Positions 7,811 through 15,758 of a DNA stretch of 64,000 nt are shown in pieces. The position numbers and the translations under genes were made by a program. The DNA is from Bdellovibrio sp. BCCA. Lineage in GTDB: Bacteria; Bdellovibrionota; Bdellovibrionia; Bdellovibrionales; Bdellovibrionaceae. The notes beneath the pieces are model-generated. The model was not told where the DNA came from, did no database searches, and was given only the letters and a program-made list of their open reading frames with translations. The stretch covers positions 1,240,001 to 1,304,000 of the forward strand of contig NZ_JBBNAC010000001.1 in NCBI RefSeq assembly GCF_037996825.1, in the 5' to 3' direction. Position 1 is the first letter of the stretch; every line of letters begins with the position of its first letter.

Positions 7811-8221
7811 TTACGGCTTCTGTTGCCCCATGCCGGAGCGAAGGGCGTTCTCTACCGTGCTAATTAGCGCTCGCTCATCCCACGGTTTGTCAATGAACGC
7901 ATACACGCCCAAGCGCTGGGCTTCCAAAACCATTTCTTTTTGGCCGTAGCCCGTGTGAATGATGAATGGAATGTTGAGCCCGTTTTCGCGCATCCACTTT
8001 AAAACTTCGAGACCTGATTTTTTAGGCATTTTTTCGTCAGAAAGAACAGCATCGAACTTTTGTGATTTTAAAAGATCAATACCCTCAAGACCATTTGCGG
8101 CTTGTTGAATCTCACTGGCAGACTCTTCAAGCAGAGCCATTAAAACTTCACGCAACTCGGACTCATCATCGATGATAAGAAGACGTCCTTTGCTTGCTAT
8201 GTTTTCAGAATTGTTCGTCAT
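7811..8221 (-). CDS. Single-domain response regulator
   Basis: The 136 residues form one receiver domain with no output domain. The acidic pocket is Asp18/Asp19, the phosphoacceptor Asp62 (LSDEKMP), and the switch residues Thr90 (HTGYG) and Lys112 (DKPW) are present. The FIDKPWDERAL segment is common in stand-alone receivers that take part in phosphorelays. No kinase is adjacent. The first 11 residues are a polar tail. Confidence 0.92.
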   Translation of the reverse strand: MTNNSENIASKGRLLIIDDESELREVLMALLEESASEIQQAANGLEGIDLLKSQKFDAVLSDEKMPKKSGLEVLKWMRENGLNIPFIIHTGYGQKEMVLEAQRLGVYAFIDKPWDERALISTVENALRSGMGQQKP

Positions 8222-8328
8222 AAGAGCATTATGACAAAGATTAAGAAAATCGTCACCGCCAGAGAGGCGATGACGTCGTCAAATTATTTTGTGCAAAAAC
8301 AAAAGTTGTTAAGAACTCTTTAAAATGT

Positions 8329-8604
8329 TTATTTGCTTTTTGTTGAGCCAGTGACTTTGTATTCGCCAGCTTTAGAAATCGCCGCTTGGATTTGCTCTTG
8401 AGAAATATTGATTCCTGTTTTTGGAGAAATCACTACTTTACCCATAGTAACGTCGCATTTTTCCAAACCATCCATTTTGCAAACTTGAGCTTTGATGGCC
8501 TTCGCGCAAGATCCGCAGTGCATGCCTTCAACGGCGTAGGTGATTGTTTCTGCAAGAGCAGTTTGAGAAAGTAACAAAGCTGTCAAAACCAGAGCTTTTT
8601 TCAT
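8329..8604 (-). CDS. Periplasmic heavy-metal-binding (HMA) protein
   Basis: A signal peptide (residues 1-18, ending TALA) is followed by one ferredoxin-like HMA domain with the metal site GMHCGSC (Cys30 and Cys33). The 91-residue layout is like MerP or a periplasmic copper carrier. The mature domain has two further Cys residues (KAQVCKMDGLEKCDV), more than usual. No metal ATPase lies nearby. AAAGGAG precedes the ATG and the upstream promoter carries a dyad, which suggests metal-dependent control (inference). Confidence 0.88.
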   Translation of the reverse strand: MKKALVLTALLLSQTALAETITYAVEGMHCGSCAKAIKAQVCKMDGLEKCDVTMGKVVISPKTGINISQEQIQAAISKAGEYKVTGSTKSK

Positions 8605-8633
8605 GGGGTTCTCCTTTGGATATGGGAAACTAC

Positions 8634-8660
8634 ACTATACCCGAAATCGGGCTTTTCCAA
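8634..8660 (-). promoter_or_regulatory. Promoter of the HMA gene with dyad between -35 and -10
   Basis: Read on the minus strand, TTGGAA (8655-8660) and TATAGT (8634-8639) are separated by 15 bases. The bases next to the -10 form the dyad CCCGA-N2-TCGGG (8640-8651). A dyad placed between the two boxes is typical of operators, including those of metal-responsive regulators. The regulator is not in this window. Confidence 0.45.
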
Positions 8661-8755
8661 GGGGCCAATTTGCTGAAAAAGAGGGCATAATGAGCCTTGT
8701 CATGCCCAGGGTTCAGAGGAAAGAGCGGGTATTTTAAAGGGATCGTAAAAAAGTG

Positions 8756-8784
8756 TTGAATTACGCGGTCACTGTAGCTATAAA
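8756..8784 (+). promoter_or_regulatory. Sigma-70-type promoter of tRNA-Asp
   Basis: TTGAAT (8756-8761), a 17-base spacer and TATAAA (8779-8784) make a near-consensus promoter that would begin transcription about 13 bases before the mature tRNA. Confidence 0.75.
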
Positions 8785-8803
8785 AGATTCTCCAAATCGA
8801 TGT

Positions 8804-8880
8804 GGGGTGGTAGTTAAGTTGGTTATAACGTCCGCCTGTCACGCGGAAGGCCGCGGGTTCGAGTCCCGTCCACCCCGCCA
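8804..8880 (+). tRNA. tRNA-Asp (anticodon GTC)
   Basis: The 77 nt form a complete cloverleaf: acceptor stem GGGGTGG (8804-8810) with CCACCCC (8870-8876), G discriminator and an encoded CCA end. The anticodon stem is TCCGC/GCGGA around CTGTCAC, with anticodon GTC at 8838-8840, and the T-loop reads GGTTCGAGTCC. A near-consensus promoter precedes it and a terminator follows, so it is a single-gene transcript. Confidence 0.97.
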
Positions 8881-8930
8881 TTTTTTAGCGAAAATGGCCG
8901 ACCTCACAAACGATACAAACGATGGAATAT

Positions 8931-8952
8931 AAAGGAAGCTTCGGCTTCCTTT
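8931..8952 (+). terminator. Rho-independent terminator after tRNA-Asp
   Basis: AAAGGAAGC and GCTTCCTTT form a perfect 9-bp stem capped by a stable TTCG tetraloop, followed by more T residues. It lies 50 bp after the tRNA. Confidence 0.92.
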
Positions 8953-8979
8953 TTTTATTTCCGGGTGTTTAGATAGTCT

Positions 8980-9396
8980 ATGCCCACAAATCAAAACGCA
9001 AACTCGCAAAACGAAATAGAAGTCCTAAAAGAACTCTACGCGGCGATCAACCGAAATGACATTCCTGCGGTACTTAGGTTGTTTGATCCCGAGATCGAGC
9101 GCATCGAGCCCGAGGGATTTCCATCTTCCGGCACATACCGCGGGCTTGAAAAAATAGAAGCGCATTTCTCTCAAGCGCGTGCCACTTGGGCGGAGGGAAG
9201 TTGCGAGCCGGAGCAGTTCTTTGTTTCTGGTGATAAAGTTGTCGTGTTTGTGTGGGTTCGCGTGAGGTTGAAAAATAATCCTCAATGGATTGACGCCCAT
9301 ATCGCAGATGGCTTTACATTCCGAAATGGCAAAGTCATACAGATGCGTACTTTCGTAGAAAAGCAGCAAGCTTTGAATTGGGCTGGTATTAAGTAA
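8980..9396 (+). CDS. NTF2-like / SnoaL-type protein
   Basis: The 138-residue cytoplasmic protein has the alpha-plus-beta pattern of the SnoaL/NTF2 cone fold: VLKELYAAINRNDIPAVLRLF, then YRGLEKIEAHF, then strands ending in GFTFRNGKVIQMRTF. Members range from isomerases to simple ligand binders; no catalytic set is clear here, so the substrate is unknown. yaeQ follows after 13 bp. Confidence 0.8.
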   Translation: MPTNQNANSQNEIEVLKELYAAINRNDIPAVLRLFDPEIERIEPEGFPSSGTYRGLEKIEAHFSQARATWAEGSCEPEQFFVSGDKVVVFVWVRVRLKNNPQWIDAHIADGFTFRNGKVIQMRTFVEKQQALNWAGIK

Positions 9397-9409
9397 AAGG
9401 AGCACCTCA

Positions 9410-9928
9410 GTGCTTTATCGTTTCCAAATTGAGTTCTCGGATATTGATCGCGGCGTTTATGAGTCTCTGGATTTTCGCGTGGCTCAACATCCTTCTGAAA
9501 CTTATCCTTATATGCTTAGCCGGGTTCTTGCTTATTGCTTAGCTTATCAAGAGGGACTTGAATTTACACCGGGAGGACTTGCTGATCCCGAGGCCCCCGC
9601 ATTACGTAAACTCGGAGGTCATAACTCCATCGATCTTTGGATCGAGATCGGCAATCCTTCAGCAAGAAAACTCCACAAAGCCACGAAGGCTGCAAAAGAT
9701 GTGATGGTCTTCACTTATAAGAATCCGGAAGTTCTTTTAACTGAAATTAAAAACAACGAAGTTCACCGCGCTAACGAACTTCAGATATTCTCCTTTGATT
9801 CAAAATTTCTAGATTCTTTAGGGGCGCTTACAGAAAAGAACAACCGTTGGTCATTGCTGTTTCAACAAGGTCAGTTGGACCTAACTGCAGGAGACCAAAC
9901 CTTTTCAAGTGAGCTTAAAAAGTTTTAG
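9410..9928 (+). CDS. yaeQ: YaeQ family protein
   Basis: The 172-residue protein has the YaeQ signature throughout: YRFQIEFSDIDRGVYESLDF, HPSETYPYMLSRVLAYCLAY, and the PD-(D/E)XK-like core GGHNSIDLWIEIGNPSA. The fold is that of a nuclease-like domain, but no activity is established for the family. The start is GTG, set by AAAGGAG 7 nt upstream. It probably shares a transcript with the NTF2-like gene before it. Confidence 0.9.
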   Translation: MLYRFQIEFSDIDRGVYESLDFRVAQHPSETYPYMLSRVLAYCLAYQEGLEFTPGGLADPEAPALRKLGGHNSIDLWIEIGNPSARKLHKATKAAKDVMVFTYKNPEVLLTEIKNNEVHRANELQIFSFDSKFLDSLGALTEKNNRWSLLFQQGQLDLTAGDQTFSSELKKF

Positions 9929-10038
9929 AACTAGATAGTTTCTAAACTTGTCCCTGCGTCGTTAACAAATGGCAACGCTGTTTTTTTGACATGAACAAAT
10001 TTAAAAGGTTCGATACGATTTTTTTATGAGGAGCATTT

Positions 10039-10506
10039 ATGGCTAAAAAATCCTTACCTAAAATCGTGTCTGAAAAAGCTTTTCGTAAAGCGGTTGAAAA
10101 GCTGCGCGTGAAAGAAAAGAAGAACACCAGAGAACGCGACAAAGTCAGTGCTCTTCGTCGTCGTCTTCCGATGATGGAAATGAAAAATGAATACATTTTC
10201 AAAGGCCCTTACGGTGAGAAATCCCTGTTGGATCTATTCGAGTGTCGCAAGCAGCTTACTTCTTTTAACGAAGATCTTGGCATTGATGGCAATCGCGAGC
10301 ACGCCTTAAGCGTCTTTGTTCGTGATGGAAACAAAGTCTACCGAACTTACTACACTGGAGGACGGGGAGTCGAGTACATGGGAACACCGTGGGCCATTTT
10401 GGATATGACTCCATTCGGTCGCCAAGAAAAATGGGAAGACTCACCGAAAGGGTGGCCACAAACTGAAATGTACACTTGGTGGCAATTCCATGATGAGTAC
10501 AAATAA
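10039..10506 (+). CDS. DUF899 (thioredoxin-like) protein lacking the central core
   Basis: The first 75 residues (KLRVKEKKNTRERDKVSALR, then EYIFKGPYGEKSLLDLFECR) and the last 60 (LSVFVRDGNKVYRTYYTGGR, then ILDMTPFGRQE) match the two ends of DUF899 proteins. Full-length members run to about 230 residues. This one has 155, and the middle of the thioredoxin-like fold, with the Cys-containing segment, is missing between CRKQL and TSFNEDLGI. The reading frame is intact and AGGAG precedes the ATG, so it looks like an in-frame internal deletion. Activity is unknown. Confidence 0.75.
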   Translation: MAKKSLPKIVSEKAFRKAVEKLRVKEKKNTRERDKVSALRRRLPMMEMKNEYIFKGPYGEKSLLDLFECRKQLTSFNEDLGIDGNREHALSVFVRDGNKVYRTYYTGGRGVEYMGTPWAILDMTPFGRQEKWEDSPKGWPQTEMYTWWQFHDEYK

Positions 10507-10690
10507 GCTCGTTATAGAAGAATAATTTCAAACCTGTAGAGGATCTTGACAGTAAAGACGCATGAGGCGCTGTTTGTCTTTATTTGTGGAACACAAAAAA
10601 TGTCAGTCTCAGGAAGTAAATTCAAAAGCTCGCCCGACGTCTTTCGTAAGAATGGCTCCGCACTTATGATGCTCGCAGTTCGGAGTAAAT

Positions 10691-11656
10691 ATGAAAAATT
10701 CGTCAGTGAGCTCATTCATTTTATGTCTGCCTTTCTTATTCATGGCTATTTCCTGCTCAAATCATGAACCCTCTAAAGAAACGGTAGCTCCGGCGTCAGC
10801 CAGCAGCAGCATCGTCGGCGGAGAAGAAATCACTTCTCTTAATTCAGAAATCGGTAAACACACCGTCGCCATTTTAGCCAACGGCGGGGCTTGCACCGGA
10901 ACTATTATCCGCAATGATCTGATCTTAACGGCAGCACACTGTGTTCATAAGGTGGCTTACAAGAATCAAATTTATTTTACTCTGAATATAGAAGACACAA
11001 TGATGGAAGGCGATCCAAGAGCGTACGTCAGCCTCGTCGACCCGGAAACGGGTGAGAAATTTATTTTGCATAAGTCAGCGCGTTTGGCTTCCAAAGTCAT
11101 CGTTAACGATCTTTATAATGAGAACGAGGAAGAAGCCTCTGTTGAAAATGATACGGGAGATTTAGCTTTGTTGAAATTCGAAGGTGGTTTGCCTGCGGGA
11201 TATCAGCCAGCTCGTCTTTTGGATAATACCAAGCTTTTAAAAAAGGATGCATCCATTCAGATTGCGGGATTTGGTGCTGTCGAAACTGGCGTGGAGGAGA
11301 TTTCGGAGCAAGACCGTCATAGATATGAAATGCTAGGCTCTGTCGTTGTTGAAGACGAAGGAAAACTTTATGCAATTTCGTATGCACAAGGATCTCAACT
11401 GAAGACCGCTGAAGTGAAATACGAAGAAGAAGCACCGAATGAAATCGTCGCGTTTTCACAAAATGAAAATGGGGCGGCTTGTTCCGGTGATTCCGGTGGC
11501 CCCGCATTTATCAAGAATAACAACGGCGAATATCTTCTCTTTGGTGTCGCCGCAATGTCAGACATTACTTGTTCAAGTACGTCGTACTACACCAATGTGA
11601 CATCGCCAAAATCAAAAAAATGGCTAAATCAATCCATAGAACAAATGGATCGATGA
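10691..11656 (+). CDS. Secreted lipoprotein serine protease, chymotrypsin fold (S1)
   Basis: The 321-residue protein starts with a lipoprotein signal peptide (lipobox AISC, Cys22). The protease begins at IVGGEE (41-46). The triad is complete: His83 (TAAHC), Asp157 (GDLALLKF) and Ser268 (CSGDSGGPAF). The residue six before Ser268, which sets primary specificity, is Ala rather than the Asp of trypsin, so cleavage after Arg/Lys is not expected. Residues 23-40 are a likely propeptide. Such proteases fit a predator that digests prey protein. The upstream 184 bp hold no gene. Confidence 0.9.
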   Translation: MKNSSVSSFILCLPFLFMAISCSNHEPSKETVAPASASSSIVGGEEITSLNSEIGKHTVAILANGGACTGTIIRNDLILTAAHCVHKVAYKNQIYFTLNIEDTMMEGDPRAYVSLVDPETGEKFILHKSARLASKVIVNDLYNENEEEASVENDTGDLALLKFEGGLPAGYQPARLLDNTKLLKKDASIQIAGFGAVETGVEEISEQDRHRYEMLGSVVVEDEGKLYAISYAQGSQLKTAEVKYEEEAPNEIVAFSQNENGAACSGDSGGPAFIKNNNGEYLLFGVAAMSDITCSSTSYYTNVTSPKSKKWLNQSIEQMDR

Positions 11657-11707
11657 TTGTGAGAAAAGTTTAAGCTTTCAAATGAAAACTCCGATGTGTT
11701 TATCGGA

Positions 11708-13414
11708 ATGAAGCCAAAAATAAAAATAGAAACGAATGCTCTTCTCAAAATGATACAGACTGAGAAACGGGCAGAGTACGCTAGATATAAATTTGAAATT
11801 GAATCTCCCCTAAGCAGTATCTGCGATAGCGGTGATGCTTTAGGTCCCTTGGTCTTGGCGGAAAAGCTTGGATTTTCTCGTTGGAGACTATCCGGTGAGT
11901 TTTTCTACTGCCGGTTTAGAGCCGGAGAGCGTGTCGAAATTCGAGCTCAAAAACCAAATGCTGACATCTCCGTCCAATTTAGTGACGGTTGGAAAGTGGA
12001 GACTATTAAATATCCTGCGCCAGGAAAAATTGAACTTATCGTCTCGGGAGAGAAACCTTTAGACGATGATCAAGTTAAAGAAATATTTCTTTTTAAAAGT
12101 TCTTCGTCTTCTTTTAAGAACATGTTTATTAAAAAAATTAGAGAAATGCCAAGCTCGGATGCCACTATTCTATTGGGACGAGGGAAGTATGATCTAGCTG
12201 TAAAGAATCCTCAATTTGTAGAGCTATATGAAAAGCTAAACGATGTGCAAAAGAGCGCAATTCACTATTTAGTTGGTAACAATTTGAGCGGTGCGGTCCA
12301 AGGACCACCAGGAACGGGAAAAACACATCTGCTTCAAACCGTTATTTCTTTGGCTTTACATTCTGATATGAGAGTCTGCGTGGCCTCGTTTACGCATTCG
12401 GCTGTAGATAATTTATTAGGAAAAATTGTGGGAGATGATTTTAAACATGAATGGGCGAGGGTTGGAGATTCCGGAAGGGTTCGAAAAGAGCTTTATCAAA
12501 AAAACACGGAAAATATAAATTTTATTTCGCCGAGTTTTAAAATGGAAGAAAGCGATCCCAAATTGGTTGGGTCTACTCTTCACAAACTCGCACTTGGTAA
12601 CAACTCTCTCAAATTTGATTTACTAGTTATTGATGAGGCAGGGCAAGTGCCGCTTTTCTTTTGGCCATTTATTCAACGTATGGCAAATAGACTGGTGCTC
12701 GTTGGAGATCAATTTCAAATGCCTCCGGTTTTATCTTCTCGCCAAGAAACTTTACCTTTTGATAATGTTTTTTCCTTATGTATTAGTGACGAAACTCCCA
12801 TGCTTGAAATCCAATATCGTATGAGAAGAGAAATTCAAGCATGGTCTTCCGAAAAGTTTTATAAAGGAAAATTGATTCCTCATGTTTCAGTAGCTAATAG
12901 AGATTATTTTTCTCATAGCCCAGCATTCTTAACTGATGGTTTTGTGGTACCAAAGCAGTTTGTCTCTGACTCGTCCGGTAAATATTCTAAGAAAGAGGCA
13001 GATTTTATTGCCGACAAAATAGATAAGTTAATAAAAGGCAAAGAGAACATAAACAATGTTGGTGTTATATGTCCTTATCGTGCACAAGCGGGCGTCGTGA
13101 ATGCGGCACTTCAAAATAGATTTGGTGTCGATGTCGCTTCTAAGATTCTTGTTGATACAGTAGAGAGATTTCAAGGACAAGAAAAGGAAGCAATATTTTT
13201 GTCGTTCGGTAGTGCTGGTAAATCTCAAGAAGATCTTCGATTTCTATCCGATCCAAGGAGATTGAATGTCTCAGTTACTCGGGCAAAATCTAGATTTTAT
13301 TGTCTCTACAATGCTGATTTATTTGAAAATTCATATGGAGCACAGTCACGAGATTTGAATGAATTTTTGCGATGGGTTCGGCACGGAAAGACTTATATAA
13401 AAAAAGCGGCTTGA
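11708..13414 (+). CDS. Superfamily 1 (UPF1/Dna2-like) DNA or RNA helicase, AT-rich gene
   Basis: The core helicase motifs are in order: Q-motif-like LNDVQKSAI, Walker A GPPGTGKTHL (about residue 199), motif II VIDEAGQ (about 308), motif III LVLVGDQFQMPP, motif IV QYRMRREI, motif V ERFQGQEKEAI and motif VI RLNVSVTRAKSRFY. This is the SF1B UPF1-like order with a UvrD-type C-terminal domain. The first 190 residues resemble nothing I recognise. The gene is clearly more AT-rich than its neighbours and uses many AGA codons, which suggests horizontal transfer. An in-frame GTG at 11696 is an alternative start; neither start has a good ribosome site. Confidence 0.85.
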   Translation: MKPKIKIETNALLKMIQTEKRAEYARYKFEIESPLSSICDSGDALGPLVLAEKLGFSRWRLSGEFFYCRFRAGERVEIRAQKPNADISVQFSDGWKVETIKYPAPGKIELIVSGEKPLDDDQVKEIFLFKSSSSSFKNMFIKKIREMPSSDATILLGRGKYDLAVKNPQFVELYEKLNDVQKSAIHYLVGNNLSGAVQGPPGTGKTHLLQTVISLALHSDMRVCVASFTHSAVDNLLGKIVGDDFKHEWARVGDSGRVRKELYQKNTENINFISPSFKMEESDPKLVGSTLHKLALGNNSLKFDLLVIDEAGQVPLFFWPFIQRMANRLVLVGDQFQMPPVLSSRQETLPFDNVFSLCISDETPMLEIQYRMRREIQAWSSEKFYKGKLIPHVSVANRDYFSHSPAFLTDGFVVPKQFVSDSSGKYSKKEADFIADKIDKLIKGKENINNVGVICPYRAQAGVVNAALQNRFGVDVASKILVDTVERFQGQEKEAIFLSFGSAGKSQEDLRFLSDPRRLNVSVTRAKSRFYCLYNADLFENSYGAQSRDLNEFLRWVRHGKTYIKKAA

Positions 13415-13473
13415 TTTCAGGAGAGTATAGTTAAATCAGATAATGATTGATTGTCTTTCTAAGGAGTTTCTCG

Positions 13474-13749
13474 ATGAAACGATTCTCAATATACATTCTC
13501 GGTATTTTCTTCGTCCTTTTTGCGTTCGATAACTTGTCATATGCTCGCGGTGGTCATCGCTCTTCGGGGCGAAGTTATAAATCTTCATCTAGCAGTGGGA
13601 CGGTTCGAGTAAGAGGGTATTATAGAAAGAATGGAACTTATGTGGCCCCTCATTATCGCACTCGGGCTAATTCGACTAAGTATGATAACTGGAGTACTAA
13701 GGGAAATGTTAATCCATATACAGGTAAGGTCGGAACAGTTGAACCATAA
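13474..13749 (+). CDS. Small secreted basic protein with YYRKNGTYV/NPYTGK motif
   Basis: The 91-residue protein has a signal peptide (cleavage after SYA), a Ser/Arg/Gly-rich linker and a C-terminal motif: VRGYYRKNGTYVAPHYRT, then NWSTKGNVNPYTGK. This motif recurs in many small exported bacterial proteins of unknown function. AAGGAG lies 8 nt before ATG 13474. A perfect terminator follows at once. Confidence 0.8.
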   Translation: MKRFSIYILGIFFVLFAFDNLSYARGGHRSSGRSYKSSSSSGTVRVRGYYRKNGTYVAPHYRTRANSTKYDNWSTKGNVNPYTGKVGTVEP

Positions 13750-13780
13750 AAAAAGGCAACCGTAAAACAGCTGCCTTTTT
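13750..13780 (+). terminator. Rho-independent terminator
   Basis: AAAAAGGCA and TGCCTTTTT form a perfect 9-bp stem with a 13-base loop, directly after the stop codon of the small secreted protein and between two converging genes. It may act in both directions. Confidence 0.85.
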
Positions 13781-13804
13781 CATTCCAAAAAAATCAAACT
13801 CGAT

Positions 13805-14866
13805 TTATTTCTTCACACGAAGTTTCGCGCCGTGCACGTCACGATACGCAGGCAAAGCGCCCAACGCTGTCGCTTCATAAACACCGCGAGCCACCGCACG
13901 CGCAAGGCAATCCGCAGCGACAAGGCCGATGCGGTTGACAAGATCGGCGCGGGCTTCGATGTCTTGTCCCCATGATCCTGTAGAGACAGCGAAAACAGTG
14001 TCTCCGTCAAAGGGTGTGTGCACCGGGCGGATCGAGCGCGCATAGCCATCTTGTGCCATGATCGCGACACGCTGGGCTTCTGATTTTGTCAGGCGAGCAT
14101 TGGTTGCGACAATTCCAATTGTCGTGTTTTTGCCAGCTTGATTTGTCGTAAGAAGACTGTCTAACGGGGAGCCCGTCCAAGCCTCTCCGGCTGAATCAAA
14201 ATCAATGGCAGCTTGAGGAATAGGTTGTCCGCCCATCTCGTTGTTTTGTTCAAAAGGCCAAGCCCAGAAAGAAGATTGCCCTGGCATGATCGGACTGCCA
14301 ACACAGTTGACGGCGACGAAAGCTCCGATTTGCAGTCCGTCTCCAGAAATCGAAGAAGCACTGCCAAGTCCGCCTTTCACAGGGCCGGCTTTAGCTCCAT
14401 AACCTGCACCCGCAGTTCCTAGTTTGAAATCCAAAGAAACATTATCAAGAGCGGCGCGACCCAAATCCCAGTACGGAGACTTATCGCCCCAGTTTTTATT
14501 TCCACCATTAAGCAAATCAAAAAGCACAGCACTCGGAACAATCGGAGCGCGTGCGGGGCCAATCGGAAAACCAATACCACGGGAAGCAAGAACGTCTGTC
14601 ACTGCTGACGAAGCACCCAAACCAAAAACGGAGCCACCACTTAAAACAATCGCATCGATTCGGTCCACGAGACAGCTTGGGTTTAAGGCATCCGTATCGC
14701 GAGTGCCGGGACCTCCTCCGCGCACGTCGACGGCGGCTACAGCGCCAGAATCAAAAAGGACGACGGAAGTACCGCTCCACACTTCATGATTTTCAGATTG
14801 CCCCACTCGGGTGTTTTCAACATCGGTGATCAGATTGCGTGGGCCGGGGCGGAAGTTGTATTTCAT
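13805..14866 (-). CDS. P1 family peptidase (DmpA/BapA-like aminopeptidase)
   Basis: The 353-residue protein matches the self-processing N-terminal nucleophile hydrolases of family P1 (DmpA, beta-peptidyl aminopeptidases): early NLITDVENTRVGQ, then VDVRGGGPGTRDTDAL, then IDAIVLSGGSVFGLGASSAV, then KGGLGSASS, and the probable nucleophile region VAVNCVGSPIMP. Members release N-terminal residues from small peptides. There is no signal peptide, so it acts in the cytoplasm. TAAAGGAGA lies before the ATG. Confidence 0.88.
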   Translation of the reverse strand: MKYNFRPGPRNLITDVENTRVGQSENHEVWSGTSVVLFDSGAVAAVDVRGGGPGTRDTDALNPSCLVDRIDAIVLSGGSVFGLGASSAVTDVLASRGIGFPIGPARAPIVPSAVLFDLLNGGNKNWGDKSPYWDLGRAALDNVSLDFKLGTAGAGYGAKAGPVKGGLGSASSISGDGLQIGAFVAVNCVGSPIMPGQSSFWAWPFEQNNEMGGQPIPQAAIDFDSAGEAWTGSPLDSLLTTNQAGKNTTIGIVATNARLTKSEAQRVAIMAQDGYARSIRPVHTPFDGDTVFAVSTGSWGQDIEARADLVNRIGLVAADCLARAVARGVYEATALGALPAYRDVHGAKLRVKK

Positions 14867-14972
14867 GGCGATTCTCCTTTATTGCAAAAATCTATGATAG
14901 TCACAAAAAGGAATTTTAAAAAGCATTCAAATGGGGGATTTAATGCGTTCCATCTTCACAAAATCTTTGCAA

Positions 14973-15611
14973 CTAGGCATTTACTTCGAGCACCGTCATA
15001 AAATCATAACAGTTTAAATCAGCATCAAAGATCGGCTGAGCGAACACGAACGCTCCCGCTAAAATGTAAGCTCTTAAAAGGGTCGGAAGAGCGCGAAGAA
15101 TTTTTTTATTCGATTTATTCTGAGGATGTGAGTTGAGATCTTTTAAAAGAGATTGAATATCGCTAATACGCTGACCGTCGGAATCCATCACACTCGTTGC
15201 GCCAAAGGCGTACTGCGCTCTTGTTAATTGCAAGTAACTTCGAATACCTTCCCACAAAGCGGAGATCACGGTACCGTTGCGATACTCAGGTGCGACACAG
15301 GCCCACGCCAATTCCACCTTCACACCGGGACCTTTGATCATCGCATTGACGTTAAAGTCTTCTTCAGTTTCGAAATGTTTGGAATGACTGGAGCATGAAA
15401 GACGATAAGCTCCACAGATTTCTCCTGTCAGCTTATCTTGGGCAATGAGGTGGTCGGCCGTGTAGTCAAATTCTTTAATGCGCTCACTTAAATGAGGAAA
15501 GGCGCGACGGCGCAAAGCGAGGACTTTGTGAAGTTCGTCAGAAGTTTCAATCGTTCTGACCAGGTAGTGCCCGGTTTCAAAAGAGATCTTTATCTTTTGT
15601 TGAAACGTAAT
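14973..15611 (-). CDS. OlsB-like GNAT acyltransferase, probable ATT start
   Basis: The protein resembles OlsB/hemolysin-type acyltransferases (Acetyltransf_5), which acylate ornithine or related amines to start aminolipid synthesis. Conserved parts are LRRRAFPHL, the ELAWACVAPEYRNGTVIS acyl-binding stretch, and the end LPTLLRAYILAGAFV...PIFDADLNCYDFMTVL. No ATG, GTG or well-placed TTG follows a ribosome site; GGGAGGA lies 6 nt before an in-frame ATT at 15611 (then ACG at 15608). A formal TTG at 15641 lies inside a palindrome. The dyad-to-start spacing also supports 15611. No OlsA partner is adjacent. Confidence 0.78.
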   Translation of the reverse strand: MTFQQKIKISFETGHYLVRTIETSDELHKVLALRRRAFPHLSERIKEFDYTADHLIAQDKLTGEICGAYRLSCSSHSKHFETEEDFNVNAMIKGPGVKVELAWACVAPEYRNGTVISALWEGIRSYLQLTRAQYAFGATSVMDSDGQRISDIQSLLKDLNSHPQNKSNKKILRALPTLLRAYILAGAFVFAQPIFDADLNCYDFMTVLEVNA

Positions 15612-15634
15612 GCGTTCCTCCCAATGAAACAACC

Positions 15635-15648
15635 TTAACAATTGTTAA
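15635..15648. promoter_or_regulatory. TTAACA-N2-TGTTAA dyad before the acyltransferase gene (copy 1)
   Basis: TTAACAATTGTTAA is a perfect 14-bp palindrome, lying 24-37 bases upstream of the proposed ATT start. A second copy with the same arms is at 16429-16442, also 24-37 bases before the start of the phospholipase D gene. It is probably an operator for an unidentified regulator. Confidence 0.65.
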
Positions 15649-15724
15649 TATTTCATAAAGTTTTGGTCATCGCCACCTTAAAAGTGCCAAAGCAAGGAAG
15701 TTTCACAAAAAAAGACCGGAAATA

Positions 15725-15752
15725 TTGAGATTTTGGTCCAAAATGTTATAGT
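15725..15752 (+). promoter_or_regulatory. Promoter with spacer dyad; leaderless start of the HTH-DUF1232 gene
   Basis: TTGAGA (15725-15730), a 16-base spacer and TATAGT (15747-15752) form a promoter ending 6 bases before ATG 15759. The spacer contains the perfect dyad TTTTGG-T-CCAAAA (15731-15743). A protein bound there would block RNA polymerase. The gene it drives encodes an N-terminal HTH, so autoregulation is plausible. Confidence 0.65.
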
Positions 15753-15758
15753 AGCGTC

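Noticed and set aside
10546..10767. 73-codon frame before the serine protease
   Set aside because: It overlaps the protease signal peptide in another frame and lacks a ribosome site.
14424..14829. 121- and 92-codon plus-strand frames inside the P1 peptidase gene
   Set aside because: They are antisense shadows with Ser/Pro/Arg-rich content typical of reversed coding sequence.
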